NCBI GenBank assembly: GCA_032191485.1
Contig: JAVDOI010000004.1
Location: 19,332,943-19,396,942, forward strand
Direction of reading: 5' to 3'
DNA from: Leptoclinus maculatus
Lineage: Eukaryota > Chordata > Actinopteri > Perciformes > Stichaeidae
Length of the DNA: 64,000 nucleotides
The notes under the pieces: model-generated
What the model was told of the DNA's origin: nothing
The model's input: the letters and a program-made list of their open reading frames with translations, nothing else
Database searches by the model: none
Position numbers and translations under genes: made by a program
Shown: in pieces, positions 60,204-64,000 of the stretch
How the letters are laid out: every line of letters begins with the position of its first letter
Numbering within the stretch: position 1 is the first letter of the stretch

Positions 60204-63200
60204 CTGAAAAGAGAGTAGAGAAACATAAACAGATCAGAGGCTGTAAATGTGTATTGATATCTTGGACAGATATTCAGACAGTTTTTTGGGCATTTTCAAT
60301 AACATTCCCTTGCCTTTGCCATGCTACACTTTTCATCTCTGGTTAGTGGAGCCAGGGACGAGGACTGCAAATTTATCTCAATTACAGCAACCTGTCACCC
60401 CCTCACCACAGAGCCACCGCAGCATGTTTACCTCATATCTGTTTGGAAGTAGCAGTCACACTGCTTCACAACCAATTACGCTTCAATTACAGAGCAATGA
60501 TCGCAACGTCCTCTAATGAGGACGCCGGTTAACCTTCATGATTTTCGTTTTTTTACACTCCTCTACATCTTTCAATGCTGCTACAGTACCCAGGGGGTGA
60601 ATTACTCAGGGTAAAATGCGATTCAATTTTCTAAACTTTGATTACCAGCTTCATTACATAAGCGCAAGCAAACTAGACTTAAAAGCTTTAGTGTTAGACA
60701 CATTTTTCAATCTCGAATGAGGACACCAAGATTAAATCATTTCACTTCAAATAGCGATTCCTGTGTGTATAGTATATCTTTGTGCGTGTGTGCTGAGGGA
60801 TCTGCTCTCCTTTCCTATCAGAAAAACAGAGTGCATTTATTATTAAGGCCTGGTAAGGTTATTTGCATACGTAGCACCTTTCAAATAAGTGTTTTGTATT
60901 AGGTATCAATGCATTAAGGCATTTAAAAAACAATGAGGGAGATTAAATTGAACTAAATGAAACTAGACAAATTAATAAAAGCTTGATTGCAGTTTCAGCT
61001 AAAAGTCTGTACTATTTTACATGGCGGTCGTTGGACTTGCTACCTAAATCCATGAGAATACTTGACTCTTAAAGGCCAAAACATCTATAACAAATTAAGT
61101 GTCTATGGTTGCACTCTCAGGACCGAAGTTTTCCTCGGAACATTTGATTGAAGGCACCAATTTGTTCTCCAGAGCCAGTTCTTACTATCTGAGCATCTTA
61201 ATTGAGGCTGTGATATGGATGTGGTGGAGACAAGTCTATTCATCCAGGACCCTGGAGGCCATAAGGGGGAGAGGGAGAATGGGGTGTAGCTCGGCCGTTG
61301 CATTAAAACGATGGCTCGGCGAGAACGAAGAGGAAGCGACTAGAGGGAATCAATAATCACCGGCCAGGTCAATGGGATGGCTAAAAGCATGAAGCGTCAA
61401 TGGGTATTTAGTTTAGTGTAATAAATCACCCACTGCAAAAGAGCGTTACAGCCAAGTGTTTGTGGGTGTGTGTGTGTTTGACTTTGTGCATGTGTGTTTA
61501 AATGTGCTAGTGTGAGTGTTTACTTGCTCTGTGTGTTTGTTTGAGGGTAGGTACGTAAAGTTGTGCGTCTGTTTGTGTATGTGTGTGTTTAGAGAGAGGT
61601 CATCCCCCAGAGACACGCACCAGTGGCCAAACACTCTGAGCGTCTGCTTACAAAACATGAATGAATTAAGTAGGTCATTTGAAAAAGGGTCAAGTTTCTT
61701 GGCATCGATTTCCAACAAGATTAATCGTTATGCAAGATTTGTGATTACACTTCATTTTCTCTTTGTCCTTTCCAATCACAGCTTTCAATTTGACTTTAAG
61801 ATGATGATGAAAATACCTCTGTGATGCACTCCTTGTCGGTCCAAAGGCCCGCATTAAAAATATATATATGGCAGCATTTTGGCGTAACTATGGGTCTTTG
61901 GAACAAACCATGGATTATGGATAGAGAAAGTAGACGCATGTTGTGCTGCAGGAGTTTAAGACATATTCATGGACAATCTATGCCATTTAACAACCTTAAA
62001 TTAATTCATGGTGAGCGTTAACTTTAACTAACCTGGACAGCAACGAAGATAAACTCCCATTAGCTTGCTTTATTCTGTTTGTTGTTAGTATGAATAAGCT
62101 CTCTGAGGCTAATTTGAAGACATTTTAGCTTGTTCATAACATGTTTTAGCATGCTAACTAACTAACTAACTAACTTGGTATATTGTTATCAGTTTGGTTA
62201 TGGAAAACTCTGTGGGTGTCATTCCAAGTCTGAGGGAAGCCTTGCTATATAGGGGAATACCCCCTTCATGACCCATCTGTTTTGGAAGATAAATGATACA
62301 GTATATGGACAAACACACACACACACAATACAGAGAGACATTGGGAAAATTGGAAATGCAAGCAACAACATGAGTGCAGCTCGAGGTAGGTGTCTACGTG
62401 CACAGACACTGAAACACACACAGACATGCATGATACACCGATTCTGCAGGCTATTACTATAGACAGATGAAGACAGTGAGATAGAGAAATCCACAAACCG
62501 TGCAGACACAGAGGGGAAAGAACATATGTGTACACACACACACACACACACACATGTGATGGCAGTACCTTGCACGTATTAATAATTAAATGTGCTCTTA
62601 CAGACACACATTCACAAACCCACTGTCACAATTAGATGCAGTTTATGTCTTTATGTCTGATGCTTTATCTGTATGTGTTGTGCAACACTGAACAACACAG
62701 AGATGCTGTGACTCAGACTTGACTGGACAGCATGCCTGGGAGAGTATGAGTAGTCTATGTGAGTGAGTCTTTTTCTAAGATTGTTTCTTCGAAATGTATT
62801 CTTTTTTTTTCTTATATGCTGTCTCCTCTCTGCTTGGACATTTCTGTGGATTTTATTTCATCTCAGTCTCACTGTTCTCCCCCTCCCTTCCAGCTCTTGC
62901 AGTATTTTGTTTTGTTTGTCTTCTCGGCCACTGTATCGGTTCCTCCTAAACACTCGTCATCAAATAAACATATGCACAATACATTGTGCATAAAGACAGA
63001 AGAATATAGCAGGGGGATCGATTTTTTTTGCAAGAGAAAAATAAAAGGAGGGAAAGCAGGGTGGAAAGACAACTCAGGAACAATCGCCATCTGTGGGACA
63101 TTCTGCAACAAAAAAAGGCAGGGGAGAAACTCTTCTCCAGTCTTTTGGTTGATAATGGGAAATCTGGAGCGCATAAGGCTCTCCACTGTATGTATATCTA

Positions 63201-64000
63201 TTGAAAAGGAGCATCTGTTGCGGGTTTGCTTGGAAACGAAACGGGAGGCGTTCTGCATGGGTCTGGTGGGAGCATCACTACTGCATTGTATCTTAACGAG
63301 GAGGAGGGGGGGCAGAGGAAGGCAAAGGAAGATGGACGGATAGGAAGGGAGAGGGACGAAGGAGAAGGAGGGCACGAAATGGCTGTTAGGGCGTTTTGTC
63401 CTACTGATTGTTGCAGCTGAGGATGCTAGTGTGTCTGGCTTCATTAATGCTCAGTTACTTGGAAGTAAAAGAAGGGGAAAATAAGAAGGGTGGTCGACTT
63501 TGAACAGCTGGGGTGGAATGTTCCTGCGATTTGCAGGGTAAAAACAAAAATGTAAAAAATGGGGCCCCATCTTTTAAAACACAAGGGCCAAGTCAGAGGG
63601 CCACACAAAGGCAAGGGGAGGAGCGCTGGGGGTCTTTGAAGTATAGCTGAGGAAGGGTCAAGACTCCTCTTTAAGCCATTGTGGAGACCACATGGGAAAG
63701 CAAGATGGGGCTGTCACTGGCACATTGTGTGTGGTAGATTTGGATGCCGGGGCGTGTAATGGGTCAACGGCGAGAAATATTTTAGTGTTTAAAAGGTTAG
63801 TTCATGAGGAAAATGGCGTTTTTTTCATGTTATCAGTGCACTGGGGCAAGGGGAAGGGAACATCTGTGACTGGGCGGGTCAGTGAAATTGGATTGCAGTG
63901 TATCTTGTTCTGTTTGCTAAAAAGCGCATCCTGTTGAATCCCAAAACATATCCTGTTGAGTGACAGGACTGTTTAACTTCAGAGAGGCATGCAGACACAC
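60204..64000 (-). other. ephb3: Probable ephb3 intron 2 (partial)
   Basis: Exon 3 begins right after a good acceptor (TCTTTTCAG), so an upstream exon must exist. I searched the minus strand here for the short exon 2 (Trp-rich, LMDTKW-like) and for a signal-peptide exon and found neither. The stretch contains TG/CA microsatellites near 61467-61590, 62313-62329 and 62532-62553, and a CTAA tetranucleotide repeat at 62152-62174. Eph genes commonly have a very large intron 2. No independent gene is supported. Confidence 0.6.
62152..62174. repeat. (CTAA)n tetranucleotide repeat
   Basis: Five to six CTAA units. Confidence 0.85.

Noticed and set aside
61103..61303. Possible ephb3 upstream exon on the minus strand
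   Set aside because: The frame lacks the Trp-rich exon 2 pattern and suitable donor phase, and shows no signal peptide.
62759..63343. 194-codon open frame on the plus strand
   Set aside because: Lies antisense in probable intron 2, has no recognisable domain, and is partly low-complexity (T-rich, then GAG/AAG-rich); overlapping frames of similar length occur on both strands.
1..64000. CRISPR arrays, operons or bacterial-type systems
   Set aside because: The sequence is vertebrate nuclear DNA. No regularly spaced repeats of that kind exist; regular patterns seen are microsatellites.

Overview
The window is vertebrate nuclear DNA, almost certainly from a teleost and probably a percomorph-type fish. 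The evidence is a vertebrate-style split Eph receptor gene, long AT-rich non-coding stretches full of CA/TA/CT microsatellites, and several interspersed repeats of kinds typical of fish genomes. The species cannot be named from the sequence alone.

Only one host protein-coding gene can be supported. It is an EphB-class receptor tyrosine kinase on the minus strand, best matched to ephb3. Fourteen coding exons lie between 60203 and 38625. They correspond to exons 3-16 of the usual 16-exon Eph gene, and they join in frame at every junction to encode 938 residues. The order is ligand-binding domain, cysteine-rich/EGF-like segment, two fibronectin III domains, transmembrane helix, juxtamembrane tyrosines, kinase domain, SAM domain and a C-terminal VQV PDZ-binding tail. 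The signal-peptide exon and the short second exon were not found, so 60204-64000 is probably part of a large intron 2 and the gene continues past the right edge. A 3'UTR of about 1.67 kb is proposed, ending near 36955 after an ATTAAA signal.

Layout from left to right. Positions 1-330 hold a decayed DIRS-like reverse-transcriptase fragment (minus), followed by a tandem duplication, a repeat and a CA microsatellite. Position 1360 starts one copy of an interspersed repeat whose inverted partner lies at 15265. Positions 9077-10267 are a Harbinger-like DNA transposon with terminal inverted repeats and a two-exon Myb/SANT-type coding remnant but no visible transposase. Positions 13036-13260 are a common fish repeat, followed by a short helicase-like fragment. 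Positions 15626-36950 appear intergenic, with long poly-C/poly-G tracts, tRNA-derived SINE remnants, a CpG-rich segment with three CCAAT boxes near 29.0-29.2 kb and a homeodomain-site-rich segment near 32.3-32.5 kb. From about 36955 rightwards is the ephb3 gene, whose introns hold microsatellites, a LINE-like 3' end and two candidate intronic regulatory segments.

Functionally, the window is the 3' two-thirds of a cell-cell guidance receptor gene plus roughly 36 kb of downstream DNA that may include regulatory elements. No CRISPR array, rRNA or intact tRNA gene was found. No wholly new system was recognised. The most unusual items are the transposase-less Myb-bearing transposon, the orphan CCAAT cluster, and the glycine in the kinase hinge where mammalian EPHB3 has a cysteine.
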